From: Muribaculaceae bacterium
GTDB taxonomy: Bacteria > Bacteroidota > Bacteroidia > Bacteroidales > Muribaculaceae
DNA length: 64,000 bases
Assembly (NCBI GenBank): GCA_017462345.1
Contig: JAFTRI010000026.1
Location: 51,133 to 115,132, forward strand
Direction of reading: 5' to 3'
The notes under the pieces were generated by a model, which had not been told where the DNA came from, ran no database searches, and was given only the letters and a program-made list of their open reading frames with translations. Shown piece by piece: positions 17,101-25,190 of this stretch. A program made the translations under genes and the position numbers. How positions within the stretch are numbered: the stretch's first letter is position 1; each line of letters begins with the position of its first letter.

Positions 17101-18634
17101 ACAAGGAGTTGTCGGTAGCTGTTATATCTCCGGAAAATTCACCCACCTGATATACTTGTCCGCGGTAGGTATATTCGTAGGCAACGGCAAGAACCTCATC
17201 GGCGTTAAGGGCGCTCTTTATCGAGATATAGCCGAGTGTGGAGTTCAAGGTGTATTCCGAAGAAGACAGTAATCTTGCGCTTTCAACTTTCTCATAGTCT
17301 TTACCTCCGTCAACACCATAGGCCGACAACGGTTCAAGAGCCTGAGTCACGGTGCTGATTTTTCTTGCATCAGGGTAGCTTTCCTTGATGACTGCCAACA
17401 GATTGTTGGAGGCATTGGCTGTGTTGTCAAGAGCGGGGTTCGGTGTCCATACGTCATTGGCAAGGACTTTGTTTTCTCCCAAGTCCATGAATGCAACGAT
17501 GTTGCGTGACTGGTTGAAATTCCCGCTCTTATTGGTTACCCAAACTTCTATTCGTGTAATGTTTACACCAGAGGACACGTATGGCAGTTTTGCCGCAAAT
17601 GTGTCATAGTTATCACGGAAGAAGTGACCGAGGAAATAGTGGCGATTCTGGTCGTACTCGTCGCTGTTTATCGAGAAATCGGTTGTCTGGACTCCTCCCT
17701 TAGTATTTACTGTCTTTGATTCAGAGTTCTGTTGTGAAACAAGTGCCGTGGCAGTGAGTTTGCCGAATTGCAGTTTGGTCTTTATACCGAACAATGCCGT
17801 ACTCCCCCTGATAAGGGATGAGCCGGTTGTCATGCTCACGTTACCCGCTTCGATATTCTGTATGATGTCATCTTCTTTTCCTTCGTAGGCAAGTTTAATG
17901 TTTTTCGAATCGAAATCGAATGTCGCATCGGTATTATAGGTCATGTTGAATTTCAACCGGTCACCGACTGAGGCTGCGATTGTTGCCTGTATTTTCTGCT
18001 CGAAATCAAAATAGGTCTTGCGCCGGGATTCGAGTGACAGGGACGGATTATCGGTTTTGTTAGACTTGATTCCCAATGAAAGTTGTACCGACCCTTGTGT
18101 TTTTAATTGGACACCTCCGGGCCCGAATATTTTTTCCAATGGTCCCAGGGCAAAATTCATGTCAAAGATGTTGAACGGCTCTTTCTCTTTTTTCTCCACA
18201 AGCTCTGAATTCCTCTGCCGGTAGTATTCCTGCATAGACTGTCGTAATTGCCAGTTATTGTACTGGCTTGCCGACAACATGAACGGTGTGGCGATATCGA
18301 TGTCTCCGAGTTTTGTCCTGACAATATAGCATCCTGTGGCAGGATCATACTCAGCTTCGGTCTTTATATTGGACGGTGTTGCCAGATCTGCCGCAAATTC
18401 ATCTTCCATAAGATTCCCGTAACTTTGCGGAACGGTCTGTTGAACCGGAAATGGCATCATTATAGAATCGGCAGGATTGGCGGGAGGAGGCGGAGTCACC
18501 GGAGCGGGAGGAGGCAGGGTAGACTTGTAGTATTGCCCGTAAGTGAAAAATGTAGTAGCCGAGAGCAGCACAATGCTACACACGGCGGTTATTATAGTTA
18601 TTTTCCGTTTTTTGTTTTCTACTTTTCTCATCAA
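11189..18634 (-). CDS. sprA: T9SS outer-membrane translocon / cell-surface protein SprA
   Basis: SprA (Sov) forms the giant 36-strand outer-membrane pore of the type IX secretion system and in some species is needed for gliding. This 2,481-residue product matches the family in length. It opens with a membrane-spanning signal (about residues 10-33) and a Pro-rich stretch, and then contains many beta-strand-rich SprA blocks, e.g. KTQGSVQLSLGIKSN, FEQKIQATIAASVGDRLKFN and FGIKTKLQFGKLTATALVSQ near the N-terminus. It ends in an aromatic/hydrophobic beta-strand tail (YGISLNLSLSR). No frameshift is seen. ruvA ends 55 bp upstream on the same strand, so the two are probably cotranscribed. Likely cargo proteins are encoded at 6393-9203, 19,467-21,884 and 32,141-34,642. 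Confidence 0.94.
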   Translation of the reverse strand: MMRKVENKKRKITIITAVCSIVLLSATTFFTYGQYYKSTLPPPAPVTPPPPANPADSIMMPFPVQQTVPQSYGNLMEDEFAADLATPSNIKTEAEYDPATGCYIVRTKLGDIDIATPFMLSASQYNNWQLRQSMQEYYRQRNSELVEKKEKEPFNIFDMNFALGPLEKIFGPGGVQLKTQGSVQLSLGIKSNKTDNPSLSLESRRKTYFDFEQKIQATIAASVGDRLKFNMTYNTDATFDFDSKNIKLAYEGKEDDIIQNIEAGNVSMTTGSSLIRGSTALFGIKTKLQFGKLTATALVSQQNSESKTVNTKGGVQTTDFSINSDEYDQNRHYFLGHFFRDNYDTFAAKLPYVSSGVNITRIEVWVTNKSGNFNQSRNIVAFMDLGENKVLANDVWTPNPALDNTANASNNLLAVIKESYPDARKISTVTQALEPLSAYGVDGGKDYEKVESARLLSSSEYTLNSTLGYISIKSALNADEVLAVAYEYTYRGQVYQVGEFSGDITATDNSLYVKMLKSTTVAPKLPMWDLMMKNVYSLGAYQVQKSNFKLNIKYLSDTTGTEINYLPIPGLNNIPLLQVMNLDRLDSNEQSNSDGFFDFIEGYTVLSSNGKIIFPVVEPFGSHLEKKITDPAIAKQYVYQELYDSTITVARQFADKNKFILTGEYQASAGSQIRLNAMNVPRGSVVVTAGGVTLTENSDYTVDYSMGIVTITNQSIIDSGQSISVTLENQSMFSTQRKTLLGLDLNYQFNKDFNIGATILHFSEKALTEKVNIGDEIINNTMWGLNMAYNTEFMWLTNLVNKIPTVNATQASTLNVTAEFAQLVPNKQKSGSNQGSSYVDDFESSQTGIDLRSPYSWFLASTPYDPSEDALFKEAKLSNNIDYGKNRALLAWYYIDRMFTQKNSGLAPGYIKSDLAQLSNPYVREVTSQEIFPGRELSYGESSTIQTLNLSFYPEERGPYNLDAENIDDEGKLLSPEKRWGGIMRKMDNTNFEQSNIEYVQFWLMNPFLDESNPNLEGGDLYLNFGEMSEDILKDGLKSYENGVPYNGSNEYMQNTVWGRVSSQTSLTYAFDNNSGSRPVQDVGLDGLKNDAEFGFDTYKNYLDKLRLRLPATTIARMQSDQFSPLNDPAGDNYHFFRGYDYDEQRLSILERYKHYNGVEGNSLSPEDASDPLYQSARSVPDVEDINQDNTLNEYERYFQYKVSIRPEDLVVGKNYITDKQVSLVHTEDGKNVEVEWFQFKIPLSSPDKVVGSISDLSTVRFARMFMTGFKKVTHLRFATLELVRGEWRGYDFNLNSRGDAPAQGQLDLSVVNIEENAGREPVNYVLPPGVTRIVDPGQSQITQLNEQSMSMKVTGLQAGDARGVYRNTSLDLRNYKRMQMWVHAESLIDDVTNLRSGEMSVFIRLGSDVKNNYYEYEIPLMLTPHGKYNTYLTSDQYIVWPEANYMNFNLQNLVDLKKERNVAKMQENSTVGYATLYSGRDPDNERNTISVLGNPSLSDVRVLLVGVRNNASTTKDAIVWVNELKVTDFNDEGGWAAKANVNLGISDIATLNFGTHVETAGFGGVDQALNERRLDDYEQYNFAVQADLGRFLPEKVQLKAPVYYSISKEKTSPKYNPLDQDVLLQDALDDAKTEAEKDSINDYAVERTTIQSFSISGLNFGIKSKNPMPWDPANFTLNFSFNKQTKMDPTTEYEYTNDYRGSFQYSYTPYIKGLKPFSWIKSKNKNLKFIKDWEVNYLPTSISFLTTMSRYYYEQQTRSEVDVMFRLPVSVSKNFLWDRQLALTWNITKQLNLSFNSNTSARIEEPVGAVNRKLFPDKYEQWKDTVWQSILHMGTPWAYNQTFVASYKAPFSKIPVIDFLTGSVTYNSTYRWDRGATVEDVNLGNTISNQATWNTEGRINFETLYNKIPFLKDVNKRFSNKRQATKNRKPKKFERTYKLLPDTTLTIKHNLRSKKVKITAVTTDGKPVVIKSKPIDANSVLILNRGDENVKFTIVEVLKDEKSIWREIGEYATRFAMMPRSLSVRWRTTKSLSLPLYSPEIGNVFGQSNSYGPMAPGLDFAFGFTDDSYIYKAKERGWLICDDEQTSPAIWSKANELNIELNLEPIRGLKVQLTTNRTDNRTNQIQFMFEDIPITRSGSYTKTHCAIATALRGSSADDGYYSEAFNQFRDNIPVISKRVERQYAGFNYPTTGFMKDSPHAGAPFSPAVGTVNSSSSDVLIPAFIAAYTGVDANKIYLDPFPSFAEVLPNWRVTYDGFINLGNMRKWFKSFTLSHAYQCTYTVGSYSSYLNWISADGNLGFTMDELTEEPIPSSPYNISSVAITEKFAPLVGLAVTLKNELSFNAEYRDSRTLTLNSSAGQLVEANTKGITVGAGYKIVGFNTVLKMKGSQQGVSNDLTVNADFSFQESQALIRRIEDNYTQATSGTRSIAINLTASYVMSKRLTVSAYFDHQINTPLVSTSSYPTTNSSYGISLNLSLSR

Positions 18635-18689
18635 GGTCTTATACCATCACCCCGACACCGTTTCCTATGATTAAGGAAGAGCATTTCCG

Positions 18690-19271
18690 TTACATCATTG
18701 AAAGTGCTTTCTTGATTGCAGTCTCGACTTTCATGGCCGGGTCGCTGTCAAAGAGTTTTTTGAGCACTTTTTGTGACTGTGTACGGGCAAATCCCAGCAT
18801 GACAAGTGCAGCAAGAGCCTCGTCAAATATATCGGAAGCAACAGTCGGCTGTAGTATAAACGCATCACTCATGGGTTTTATTTTATCCTTGAGGTCAACA
18901 ATTATGCGTTGGGCGGTCTTTGTGCCAATACCTTTGACGTTTTTCAGACGGGAATGGTCACCTGAGATAATGACGTGTTCCAGCTCCGGAGCCGGTACAG
19001 ACGACAATATCATACGGGCAGTGTTAGCTCCGACACCGGAAACTCCTATCAGGGAGCGGAACATCGAACGTTCCTGTTCATCAATGAATCCGTATAGCAA
19101 GTGAGCATCTTCTCTGATAACTTCATGGATAAGTAGCCGGGTTTCTTTTGACCCCTCCAATCGGCTGAATGACGGCAGGGTAATATTCAGCATGTAACCG
19201 ATGCCTCCACATTCCACAATTGCGTATGTAGGTGTGAGTTCGGCAATAGACCCTTTTATATATTCAATCAT
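18690..19271 (-). CDS. ruvA: Holliday junction branch migration protein RuvA
   Basis: RuvA binds the four-way junction and loads the RuvB motor in recombinational repair. From the ATG at 19,271 the product is 193 residues, starting MIEYIKGSIAEL as the family does, with the OB-fold N-terminal domain (1-62), the double helix-hairpin-helix region including IGVSGVGANTARMIL and VKGIGTKTAQRIIVDLKDK, and the C-terminal RuvB-contact helix bundle (about 145-193). The frame is open 14 codons further up, but that extension (MTNFATVTLISDYK) has no family counterpart and is rejected. Confidence 0.95.
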   Translation of the reverse strand: MIEYIKGSIAELTPTYAIVECGGIGYMLNITLPSFSRLEGSKETRLLIHEVIREDAHLLYGFIDEQERSMFRSLIGVSGVGANTARMILSSVPAPELEHVIISGDHSRLKNVKGIGTKTAQRIIVDLKDKIKPMSDAFILQPTVASDIFDEALAALVMLGFARTQSQKVLKKLFDSDPAMKVETAIKKALSMM

Positions 19272-19377
19272 CTTGTAATCTGAGATTAGTGTTACCGTTG
19301 CAAAATTAGTCATTATTTTCCGTTATCGGCAATATTGGAGCGGCTTGATGAAAGAATGTTGTAAATGAGAATACAGA

Positions 19378-19409
19378 TTTGTGTGTGACGCTAATTTTCA
19401 ATATTTTTG
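19378..19409 (+). promoter_or_regulatory. Promoter of the secreted phosphodiester glycosidase gene
   Basis: TTTG at 19,378-19,381, a 20-base spacer, then TATTTTTG at 19,402-19,409: a full match to the Bacteroidetes primary-sigma promoter. The transcript would begin near 19,416, leaving a leader of about 50 bases before the ATG at 19,467. Confidence 0.75.
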
Positions 19410-19466
19410 TACAATTTTTAATGTTCTGGAAATTATTCAATAACTAATACCAAAACTTATTTGTCA

Positions 19467-21884
19467 ATGAAAAAACTGTATTTTTCAGTGTTTGCCGCTT
19501 TTTGTGCGATTACGGCATCGGCATCAGGGCAGTGGACATTGCAAGACAAAGTCTACACAGTAGACACATTGTTCCATGCCAAGGTGGGTCCGGGAACGAC
19601 CCAGACATCTTTGAAATTGTCCGGGCCGAGTAATTTGAGAGTGTTCTATACTGTAACTGACTTGACCAATCCCAATGTGGAGATGCGTGTAGTAAAGGCC
19701 GGGGATAAACTGGCTGCGTGCGCAACCGTCTCATCGATGGCCAAGTCAAAGTCGGTGGAGGGTGCGCAGTATTTTGCCGGGGTAAATGCCGACTTTTTCG
19801 GTAACCAGCAGCCGATAGGCACTACTGTCGTTGACAGTGAGATCTATTATGCTTCAAATAACGGGTGGACTCATTGGGCAATAGATGCCGACAAAAGACC
19901 TTATCTCGGACAGATGTCCGTAAGCGGAACAGTATCAAGGGATGCTGACGGTTCTTCTCACTCGCTGACCGCTGTCAATGCTTACCGTGGGGAAGATAAC
20001 TTGATAATATTCACACCGCGATATGGAACGACATCGGGAACGAATGCCTACGGTGCAGAGGCAGTCATTGTCCCCGTGGACAATGCGATTGCTCCGGGGA
20101 AGGATGTGAAAGTGAAGGTTGTGGGAACGCCTGAAACAGCCGGTTCGATGACTATACCTGCCGGAGGATATGTATTGTCGGGGCATGGTACAGCAAAAAC
20201 ATTTGTAAATGCGCTTTCGGATGGTGATATATTGACAGTGTCGACATCGATAAAACTCGGAGACACTCCGATTGTCCCTACACAGGTGGCAGGAGGTCAG
20301 CCGATGATACTGTCAGAGGGAACTGTACTTGAAACGCAGAGTGCTCTTGACCATTTAGGTTCGCTTAATCCACGTACAGCCATAGGACATGACGCCACAG
20401 GAACAAAGTTGGTCATGCTTGTCGTCGACGGGCGTACGACAACTTCAGTAGGTGTCGTGTCAAAGGTACTTGCTGATATGATGCGCGAGACCGGATGTAC
20501 CGAGGCCATGAACTTTGACGGTGGCGGTTCAAGTGCATTATATATTCAGGCTCTTGGCGTGAGAAACGATCCGAGTGACGGAAATGAACGTGTGGTAACC
20601 GATGCTGTGTATGCAGTGGCAACAACACCTGACGATGACAATATTACCGAGATTGCATTTGTCGACAATGTGATGACGCTTCCAAAGTATGGCTACTATA
20701 CTCCTGTAATTTACGGCTATAACAAATATGGTGTCCTTGTCTCAACTGATGTAAAGGGTGTCACGTTGTCTTGTCCAGAAGCTTTAGGGCAGGTTGTTAA
20801 TGACGGGGCGACTTTGTTTGCTAATGGAAGCGGATGTCATGCATTGACTGCTACATACGGTGAAGCAACGGCATCTATTGCAGTAACAATAGGGACGGCT
20901 GAGCCAAAATTCCGTCTGTCGAAAGTATTGGTCGATTCTTATACAGACTATAGCGTAGAAGTGACTGCGATAGTAGGTGATATTGAAATGCCTTTGGATA
21001 ACGGTGCGTTGACCTGGACAAGTGATGATCCTGAAATTGCAACTGTAGATGAAACAGGCAAGATACATGGGTTAAAGAATGGAAGCACAGTTGTGCGTGG
21101 TGCTGTTGAGTCATTTTCAGGAGAAATAACAGTAAATGTAGAAATCCCGGAGTCGCGTTATATGGCAGTGGATTCAAATATTGACGTTACGACATGGACT
21201 GTAGGAAAGAGCGGTGTGACAGGACAGAGTATTTCCGCACTTGGTTCTGATGGCTTTGCCCTTGATTGTACGATAAGTAATGCGAGAAACGCTTATATAC
21301 GAGCCCTTAAGGATATAGAATTATACAGCCTGCCTGATTCATTAAGTATGGCTGTAAATCCCGGAAGTACAAAGGTGAGCAAGATACAGGTTGCTGTAAA
21401 GAATGCCGCAGGGCGCACAATCTGGACAAGCTATGATGTTGATTTGATTGCCGATACCGAGAATAATCTCCGTTTCAGTTTTGCTGAAATGGTGGATGTG
21501 ACCGATATGGGGTCTTATCCCATTCTTTTAACAGGAATAATGTTCAACTTGTCAGGTTCGGCAGGTGATGTATGCCATATTGAAGTTCCACGGTTGGAGT
21601 CAGTATATACCGCAGTCCCTGCCGAGGTCGGTGGCGTTGCTGATATCGTTGCCGACAATGGTAATCATGGGCTGACGTTGAATCCTAATCCTGTAAATGC
21701 CGGTGAGGCGGTTGTCATGAATGTCTCTGGACAGGCCGTTTACGGAATATATTCAATCAGCGGATCATTGATAAATCAGGCAGTGGGTAATGTGATATTT
21801 ACCGAAGGTCTTTCTGCCGGAGTATATGTTGTATCGGTTTCCGATAATAATGTAACCCGTTCGGCTCGCCTGGTGATAAAATAA
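19467..21884 (+). CDS. Secreted phosphodiester glycosidase (NAGPA-like) with Big2 and T9SS sorting domain
   Basis: Likely cleaves a sugar-1-phosphodiester outside the cell. The ATG at 19,467 gives a clean signal peptide (MKKLYFSVFAAFCAITASAS); a TTG two codons earlier is not needed. The NAGPA domain spans about residues 60-390 and includes NPRTAIGHDATGTKLVMLVV and the family hallmark MNFDGGGSSALYI. A bacterial Ig-like (Big2) domain follows at about 470-560 (GALTWTSDDPEIATVDETGK), then a beta-rich module, and last a T9SS type A sorting domain (LTLNPNPVNAGEAVVM to ARLVIK). It is monocistronic, with a promoter at 19,378 and a terminator at 21,903. Confidence 0.9.
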   Translation: MKKLYFSVFAAFCAITASASGQWTLQDKVYTVDTLFHAKVGPGTTQTSLKLSGPSNLRVFYTVTDLTNPNVEMRVVKAGDKLAACATVSSMAKSKSVEGAQYFAGVNADFFGNQQPIGTTVVDSEIYYASNNGWTHWAIDADKRPYLGQMSVSGTVSRDADGSSHSLTAVNAYRGEDNLIIFTPRYGTTSGTNAYGAEAVIVPVDNAIAPGKDVKVKVVGTPETAGSMTIPAGGYVLSGHGTAKTFVNALSDGDILTVSTSIKLGDTPIVPTQVAGGQPMILSEGTVLETQSALDHLGSLNPRTAIGHDATGTKLVMLVVDGRTTTSVGVVSKVLADMMRETGCTEAMNFDGGGSSALYIQALGVRNDPSDGNERVVTDAVYAVATTPDDDNITEIAFVDNVMTLPKYGYYTPVIYGYNKYGVLVSTDVKGVTLSCPEALGQVVNDGATLFANGSGCHALTATYGEATASIAVTIGTAEPKFRLSKVLVDSYTDYSVEVTAIVGDIEMPLDNGALTWTSDDPEIATVDETGKIHGLKNGSTVVRGAVESFSGEITVNVEIPESRYMAVDSNIDVTTWTVGKSGVTGQSISALGSDGFALDCTISNARNAYIRALKDIELYSLPDSLSMAVNPGSTKVSKIQVAVKNAAGRTIWTSYDVDLIADTENNLRFSFAEMVDVTDMGSYPILLTGIMFNLSGSAGDVCHIEVPRLESVYTAVPAEVGGVADIVADNGNHGLTLNPNPVNAGEAVVMNVSGQAVYGIYSISGSLINQAVGNVIFTEGLSAGVYVVSVSDNNVTRSARLVIK

Positions 21885-21902
21885 CGATAACGGAAAATAG
21901 AG

Positions 21903-21943
21903 ATACAGGTCGTGTCAGCTTCTGATATGACCTGTATTTTTTT
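21903..21943 (+). terminator. Rho-independent terminator
   Basis: Imperfect stem ATACAGGTC...GACCTGTAT with an extended inner TCA/TGA pairing, followed by a run of T ending at 21,943. It closes the glycosidase gene; the opposing gene's stop codon overlaps the T-run, so it may also serve the minus strand. Confidence 0.8.
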
Positions 21944-22934
21944 ATGGAAGTGTCGGGGATTTTGAGAAACGGAGGCGAGTTTTGTAGAGAGGAAATTCAA
22001 AAGAAATGATTACCTTGTCGATGACATCGGCATGTATATCTTTGGAAACGGGTGTCATCATCGCGTCTATCCATACCAGATCGTAATGGTCGGTGAATAT
22101 TGTGGATATAAGACGGCCTTTTATCATGCATTCATGCCAGTTGTCCCGATTTATTTCTGCACCATTGGCATAAAGCAGCAGATAACCGTCATTATCTTTA
22201 ACTATCGCGATTGTATATCTCCCGCCGAGTTTTGCCTGCTTTTCATCGTTTTCCCTGTCAAGATAGTTCCAATAGCCTTCCATGGGATCGGAAGAGTTCC
22301 TGAAATGGTTGTTGAGGGAATCAATTGTCCATGATGTCTTTAACGGGAGTTTTTTATCGGGTTCAGTCTCAATGACAAGTGAAGATATTGTAAGGTTATC
22401 GTTACTTAGGATTCCACATTTCCCTTTGTCGACAGAAGGCATCGGTAAGGAGAAGATGTGTTGTAATTCTTTGTTCCCGACGAAAATACGTGCTTTTCCG
22501 GCTTCCCATTCCATCAACAGTGAGTTATATCCCCGGTAAAAATCTACACCCTTGTATATCCGCTGTCGTGAGATTATAGAATCGTTATCAGACATGTGAT
22601 GTCCTACGGTGATCTCTGCATAACGCTTGTCGGCAAAGTCCCCATAGTCGGTGTTGCCACACTGTATTGATGCATAGTAATAGTTGTCGACTGATATGCA
22701 GTTCCATATCAATGCCCATAATGCTTTACTTTTTCCATGGCTGTCGTCATTCTTGTCGAGTGCGGCTCTCGCTTCAAGGCTGATTGAGGCAGATGCGCTG
22801 TCGGCTTGGGTAAGAAACATGCCGTTATGATCCAGTTTTACACTGTCGAGATACCGATATCTTTCAGAGTGACATAAAAATGAGGATACGGTGACGGCAC
22901 AAATAGTGATGGTGAGTTTTATAAGCGGATTCAT
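21942..22934 (-). CDS. Secreted protein of unknown function, possibly lectin-like fold
   Basis: The 330-residue product has a signal peptide (about residues 1-22: MNPLIKLTITICAVTVSSFL). The rest is beta-rich, with alternating aromatic strands (e.g. NCISVDNYYYASIQCG, LLMEWEAGKARIFVGNKEL) reminiscent of concanavalin-like jelly-rolls, where a W-x-x-G-x-x-x-x-x-x-N block is common. I do not recognise a named family. It starts four bases past the miaA stop, so it is the last gene of the run from 32,007 downward. Confidence 0.75.
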   Translation of the reverse strand: MNPLIKLTITICAVTVSSFLCHSERYRYLDSVKLDHNGMFLTQADSASASISLEARAALDKNDDSHGKSKALWALIWNCISVDNYYYASIQCGNTDYGDFADKRYAEITVGHHMSDNDSIISRQRIYKGVDFYRGYNSLLMEWEAGKARIFVGNKELQHIFSLPMPSVDKGKCGILSNDNLTISSLVIETEPDKKLPLKTSWTIDSLNNHFRNSSDPMEGYWNYLDRENDEKQAKLGGRYTIAIVKDNDGYLLLYANGAEINRDNWHECMIKGRLISTIFTDHYDLVWIDAMMTPVSKDIHADVIDKVIISFEFPLYKTRLRFSKSPTLP

Positions 22935-22938
22935 GGCT

Positions 22939-23850
22939 TCACAATAATTTTCTTACTTCGTCAACGAATTCCTCCGTGTCCATGTCCCAAGGTAACCAGT
23001 TTATTTTGAATCCACGACGCTCCATGCCGCGAAACCACGTCATTTGCCGTTTTGCAAACTGATGAATTGCGATTTCGAGTTCTGAGACCATACGGCTATA
23101 GTCGATTATTCCGGTCAGGTAAAGGGTCAGGTATTTGTATTCAAGTCCATAGTAAATCAGGTCATCAGGAGACAGACCTGAATCAAGTAACCGTTTTACT
23201 TCATCAACCATTCCAGCGTCAAGACGTGAGCGTAAACGGTCACTGATGCGCTCACGACGCTTTTCCCGGTCGATATTTACTCCAATGATAATTGCGTTTG
23301 TCATTGGTCTCGGTTCGGTAAGGATGGCTTTATCGGGATGCTGTCTATAGTAGGACTGTATCTCAATTGCCCTGATGGCTCTTTTACAGGTGTCGATATC
23401 GGTTACGTTATGGAGGGTTTTGAATTCTGATAATATTACAGCCAGTTCGTCCAATGACTTTGACACAAGTGATTCGCGTAATTGGGGGTTGACCGGGACT
23501 TCCGGTAATCTGATGCCTTTGACAACCGATTCGACATATAATCCTGTACCTCCGCAAAGAATGGGGATCTTTTTCCGACTAATTATACTTTTATAGGCTG
23601 ATTCAAAGTCTCGCAAGTATTCGTACAGGTTGTATTTGTATCCGGCCGGACATACATCTATCAGATGATGGCTTACATTGCCATATTCATCCAGATCTTT
23701 CCCTGTGCCTAAGTCCATTCCGCGATAAATCTGACGTGAGTCTGCACTGATTATTTCACCGTCAAAGGCTGTGGCAACATCTACGGCTCTTCGGGTTTTT
23801 CCTGATGCTGTAGGCCCGGTTATGACTATCATTGGCGTGTCTTCTCCCAT
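22939..23850 (-). CDS. miaA: tRNA dimethylallyltransferase MiaA
   Basis: Adds a dimethylallyl group to A37 of tRNAs reading codons that begin with U. The product (303 residues from the chosen ATG) has the P-loop VITGPTASGKT, the motif ISADSRQIYRGMDLGTGK that grips the substrate tRNA, LCGGTGLYVESVVKG, and the C-terminal KRQMTWFRG. The frame opens eight codons earlier (23,874), but that start would overlap the preceding gene by 17 bases; the ATG at 23,850 gives a normal short N-terminus. Confidence 0.94.
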   Translation of the reverse strand: MGEDTPMIVITGPTASGKTRRAVDVATAFDGEIISADSRQIYRGMDLGTGKDLDEYGNVSHHLIDVCPAGYKYNLYEYLRDFESAYKSIISRKKIPILCGGTGLYVESVVKGIRLPEVPVNPQLRESLVSKSLDELAVILSEFKTLHNVTDIDTCKRAIRAIEIQSYYRQHPDKAILTEPRPMTNAIIIGVNIDREKRRERISDRLRSRLDAGMVDEVKRLLDSGLSPDDLIYYGLEYKYLTLYLTGIIDYSRMVSELEIAIHQFAKRQMTWFRGMERRGFKINWLPWDMDTEEFVDEVRKLL

Positions 23851-23857
23851 TGTGGAC

Positions 23858-25183
23858 CTATTCTCCGATACCATTGATGTATTTCCTCCAGAAACGTCTT
23901 ATCCGGTAAAACGGGCGGTCTTCATTGTTTATGGACACAAAGAGCCATACCGGATCATTCAGATCGATATCCCAATCCTTGAAATCCCGTAGCCTGAATG
24001 TCGGTTTGTAGTTTTTGATGTTATATAGGCGGCGTCCGGTACGGTCGTAGGTTTTCCACGCCATTGTCATTGTGTAAATACGGTTTATTTCCGCGCCAAG
24101 AGCGGGTGCCAGTTTGTTCTCGTTTAGCATACGCTCGATCTGAGGCATTGTAAACCATTTGCCTTCAAGCCGTGACTGCTCGACAAGTTCCCTGTCTTCA
24201 ACTAATGTCGCATAATGGTATATGTTGCAGTCGGTATCAAAGTTGGGGTTCAGATACATGAACCGTATTGTACATTCTTTTATGTCGGAAAATCCCTTGA
24301 AATAGAATTCTGCATCATATTCGCTCATGCGCGTACGGTGAGGGATATAGATGTGTGCCGGTGTATCTATTCGTTCTTCTCCCGGATTCAGATCTTTGTT
24401 TGTATCGGGAATATTGAGGAAAATGTAGTCCCCGCACATCACAATGTAGCGCAATAGGGTTGAACTGCCGTGGCGTATTACGCTGCCTTCGACGTTCTGG
24501 CAATAATATGTCCATAGACTCAGGTAACGTGCACCAAGGTATAAAAACGACAACAGGTACAGAATGACAGGCATCCATACGAAAAAGAACCGGTCGGGCA
24601 AATTGAGGTTGACATTAATATAGAATACCGAATAGTAGCCCCATCCGGTAATTGTCAGCAGGGCTGACAGCCAAAAAAGCATTCTTGCCTGATAGTTGCC
24701 TTCCTGAGTGAATATGTTTCCCAAGAAACCACGTTCGACTGCATTTCCGTGACGAATGCGGCAATCGACGCAATAGGCTAAACGCTGTCCTTTCCATATA
24801 GCCATAGCTGTAAGGGCGAATGTTACCGGTGAAATGATAAGAGTGGAAATGAATGGTATTTCGGGATTGATAAGCCCGGGGTCAAATATGCCGTCCAAGA
24901 TCCAGATATGCAGAATGTTGATTATAACCATGATTGACGCTGACCAGAACAGGGCTCGTGTCACAATGAACGGTATCAGATAGCAAACGGGAATGCGAGC
25001 CTCTCGATTCCTCCGTACAAGTGTAAACAACAGAAACTCCAGAGTGAATGCAACTAATGGTAACCATAGTTTGGAAATCAATGGAGACATAAAAATAATC
25101 AGTCCCAATGCTCCTACACCCATAACCCAATTGAGCCATAGACTGAATATGCCATATCCGTTTGCCATGCGTCTTTTGTCCAT
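23858..25183 (-). CDS. Multi-pass membrane protein of unknown function with CxxC motif
   Basis: The 441-residue protein has about six hydrophobic segments in its first half (roughly 14-34, 38-56, 68-92, 104-128, 165-190, 200-222), a Cys pair in the loop YCVDCRIRHGN, and a soluble, acidic second half of about 215 residues without a motif I know. It sits between DPP IV and miaA, with 7-8-bp gaps, in what looks like one transcript. I cannot assign a function; a lipid or envelope role would be guesswork. Confidence 0.8.
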   Translation of the reverse strand: MDKRRMANGYGIFSLWLNWVMGVGALGLIIFMSPLISKLWLPLVAFTLEFLLFTLVRRNREARIPVCYLIPFIVTRALFWSASIMVIINILHIWILDGIFDPGLINPEIPFISTLIISPVTFALTAMAIWKGQRLAYCVDCRIRHGNAVERGFLGNIFTQEGNYQARMLFWLSALLTITGWGYYSVFYINVNLNLPDRFFFVWMPVILYLLSFLYLGARYLSLWTYYCQNVEGSVIRHGSSTLLRYIVMCGDYIFLNIPDTNKDLNPGEERIDTPAHIYIPHRTRMSEYDAEFYFKGFSDIKECTIRFMYLNPNFDTDCNIYHYATLVEDRELVEQSRLEGKWFTMPQIERMLNENKLAPALGAEINRIYTMTMAWKTYDRTGRRLYNIKNYKPTFRLRDFKDWDIDLNDPVWLFVSINNEDRPFYRIRRFWRKYINGIGE

Positions 25184-25190
25184 GATAGAG

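Noticed and set aside
11388-18670. Numerous plus- and minus-strand frames of 60-145 codons inside sprA
   Set aside because: All overlap the continuous, family-typical sprA frame and show no start signals or domains.
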